Assembly (NCBI GenBank): GCA_036399835.1
Contig: DASWMI010000100.1
Span: 1 to 13,713 of the forward strand
Direction: 5' to 3'
DNA: 13,713 nt
Source of the DNA: DASYML01 sp036399835
GTDB taxonomy: Bacteria; Acidobacteriota; Blastocatellia; Pyrinomonadales; Pyrinomonadaceae
Shown here: positions 12,516 through 13,713 of the stretch, piece by piece
Position numbering within the stretch: the stretch's first letter is position 1
Layout: each line of letters begins with the position of its first letter
Position numbers and translations under genes: made by a program
The notes under the pieces: generated by a model
Seen by the model: only the letters and a program-made list of their open reading frames with translations
What the model was told of the DNA's origin: nothing
Database searches by the model: none

Positions 12516-13713
12516 ATTTCTATTCCAAACTGTTCAGCGAAGTACACCCATCGAGCCCAAAATTTGTCTTCTGCCGGAACATACCTAAGAAGGGCGTCTG
12601 TCACTCGCTGAACTTCCTCCTTGCTTGGGTTCTTCTGCTTTTGTAGTGCTATCGCGTCTTCTATGGCTTTTTCTGAATCTCTGTTGCGCGGTTGTTCAAG
12701 CTCGAATACGTCCGAGGTTAGCCAAGAGTCAACGGCTCCATAGGCGACGAACTGCTTTTCATCGAAAGTAACCTTACCGTCGCTCGTCAAATCCAAATGG
12801 AACAGCTTATCCCTCTCTTTATTGAATATTGGTTCTACGGATGCCATCACAAGAGGGGAATGCGTTGCTACTATGGATTGCACTTGTAACTTAGCTGATA
12901 ACTCCTCTTTGACATCAAGGAGCGCAGGAAGCACTGCTCTTTGAGATTTCGGATGAAGATGGGCCTCCATTTCATCAATGAGGATTACCATTCTTCTTTG
13001 TGGTTCCTGCTGAGCAAACTCGGAGGCAATTTTATGTTCTGTCCAAGCCCACACTATCAAATAGGCTAAAGTAATTATGCGTCGTACTCCTGCTGATTCA
13101 ACAAGAATAGGAACCTCTCCATAGGGATGTTTTAAGTGGGGGATTTCCAAGCGTTCACCGGGAATCCTGCGGCTTTCGGCTGGTTCCAAGTCTCCCATAT
13201 CAGGCGGAGAAAGCCGGTGCAATACCCGCTTAAATATATCAAACGGATATTTCTCTGGGGTATTTTGCCATTTCACCCAATCGCGCAGTAATCCCTCAAT
13301 CTTGTCATTATCGCCACGCCAAATCTTCTCTCTAGTTAGTGTGAGGCTTGCATGTTGGGATGATTGAAACCTAAGTGCGGGGTCCCAAACTGAGAATGAG
13401 CCATCTACTCTGGCATAAATGACAAGACCGGGAATAGTCGGACGAGACTCTGGAGGTGGCCAAGTGTTTGTATTCCAATCGTAATCGATAGTTATGGGGT
13501 CGAATTTCCTTTCCCCTTTAACCTGAAAGCTTATTTTGGGGGATAGGTTCTCCTTCTCTCGCCTTGGATAGGCTTGTCGTTCTGCCCAGTCCCCAGTGAG
13601 TGCCCACCAAGCACAATCGAGGAGAAATGTTTTGCCAAGCCCATTATCACCAGTAATCAGATTGAGTCGTTCGCTCGGTTCAAACTTAATAGATTTGGCT
13701 GGGCCAACACCCT
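12512..13713 (-). CDS. AAA/ABC-type ATPase, PtuA-like, 5' end outside the window
   Basis: The frame is open to the right edge and gives 399 residues. The GTG at 13276 is internal and not the real start. Near the front is KSIKFEPSERLNLITGDNG, followed by Walker A GDNGLGKT (13628-13651), then LLDCAWWALTG; about ten N-terminal residues should be missing. Further on come a signature-like helix (SAGVRRIITLAYLIVWAW), Walker B ILIDEMEAHLHP and the H-loop ATHSPLV. This is the SMC/Rad50-like ATPase core seen in PtuA, OLD and retron-associated ATPases. After the H-loop only about 110 residues remain, without a TOPRIM nuclease pattern, so it is not an OLD nuclease; the nuclease is supplied by the overlapping HNH gene. 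Together they resemble a Septu defence pair or a PtuAB retron effector. GC of about 40-50% in sampled lines suggests horizontal transfer. Confidence 0.85.
   Translation of the reverse strand, partial: GVGPAKSIKFEPSERLNLITGDNGLGKTFLLDCAWWALTGDWAERQAYPRREKENLSPKISFQVKGERKFDPITIDYDWNTNTWPPPESRPTIPGLVIYARVDGSFSVWDPALRFQSSQHASLTLTREKIWRGDNDKIEGLLRDWVKWQNTPEKYPFDIFKRVLHRLSPPDMGDLEPAESRRIPGERLEIPHLKHPYGEVPILVESAGVRRIITLAYLIVWAWTEHKIASEFAQQEPQRRMVILIDEMEAHLHPKSQRAVLPALLDVKEELSAKLQVQSIVATHSPLVMASVEPIFNKERDKLFHLDLTSDGKVTFDEKQFVAYGAVDSWLTSDVFELEQPRNRDSEKAIEDAIALQKQKNPSKEEVQRVTDALLRYVPAEDKFWARWVYFAEQFGIEI

Noticed and set aside
12512..13276. ATPase starting at the GTG at 13276 as a complete 254-residue protein
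   Set aside because: The same frame is open to the window edge and contains the Walker A motif; the GTG is internal.
12512..13713. OLD-family nuclease (ATPase plus TOPRIM)
   Set aside because: The segment after the H-loop is only about 110 residues and shows no TOPRIM acidic motifs; a separate HNH gene follows.
1..13713. CRISPR array, tRNA or rRNA genes
   Set aside because: No regularly spaced direct repeats and no recognisable tRNA or rRNA sequence on reading both strands.

Overview
The window most likely comes from a bacterium of the Acidobacteriota, perhaps Blastocatellia-like. This is inferred from protein flavour, gene order and a base composition near 57-60% GC over the first 11 kb; no rRNA or other marker is present to confirm it. 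Almost every gene is on the minus strand, so the biological reading order runs from right to left. The exception is a 3' gene fragment at the left edge.

Region 1 (about 165-10984, minus strand) is a type IV pilus regulatory and assembly-support cluster. In transcription order it holds a membrane sensor kinase (PilS), its sigma-54-dependent response regulator (PilR), a diverged pilin, and two nearly identical major-type pilins in tandem. These are followed by a large multi-membrane GT-C-like protein, an ABC-2 permease, a membrane-anchored TPR protein, an ABC ATPase, and a LolA-type periplasmic lipoprotein carrier. The order pilS-pilR-pilA followed by an ABC transporter resembles the pilS-pilR-pilA-pilGHI cluster of Myxococcus xanthus. 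I find a sigma-54 promoter in front of each of the two pilin units: 7632-7647 is near-perfect, and 6906-6921 has a perfect -24 part and a one-base variant of the GC dinucleotide. Two 15-bp dyads (7029-7043 and 7053-7067) sit about 110-150 bp upstream of the second promoter and are good candidates for the PilR enhancer site. A strong intrinsic terminator (5604-5645) closes the pilin unit.

Region 2 (about 10985-11867) is a boundary zone. It has an isolated strong plus-strand terminator, a truncated ECF sigma factor that keeps only its region-4 DNA-binding domain, and a palindrome exactly where the sigma homology stops. It also holds about 430 bp with only tiny candidate membrane ORFs.

Region 3 (about 11868 to the right edge, minus strand) has visibly lower GC (about 40-50% in sampled lines). 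It encodes an ATPase plus HNH-nuclease pair that overlaps by ATGA and resembles Septu (PtuA/PtuB) anti-phage systems or the PtuAB effector of some retrons. The ATPase reading frame continues to the window edge and includes Walker A, so only about ten N-terminal residues should be missing. The HNH protein keeps the catalytic D-H...N...N core but has lost most of the zinc-binding cysteines found in typical PtuB proteins.

Across the left 8.3 kb there is also a striking excess of the palindromic heptamer TGGWCCA: 19 copies by eye against about one expected. None occurs in the remaining 5.4 kb, including the defence-like region.
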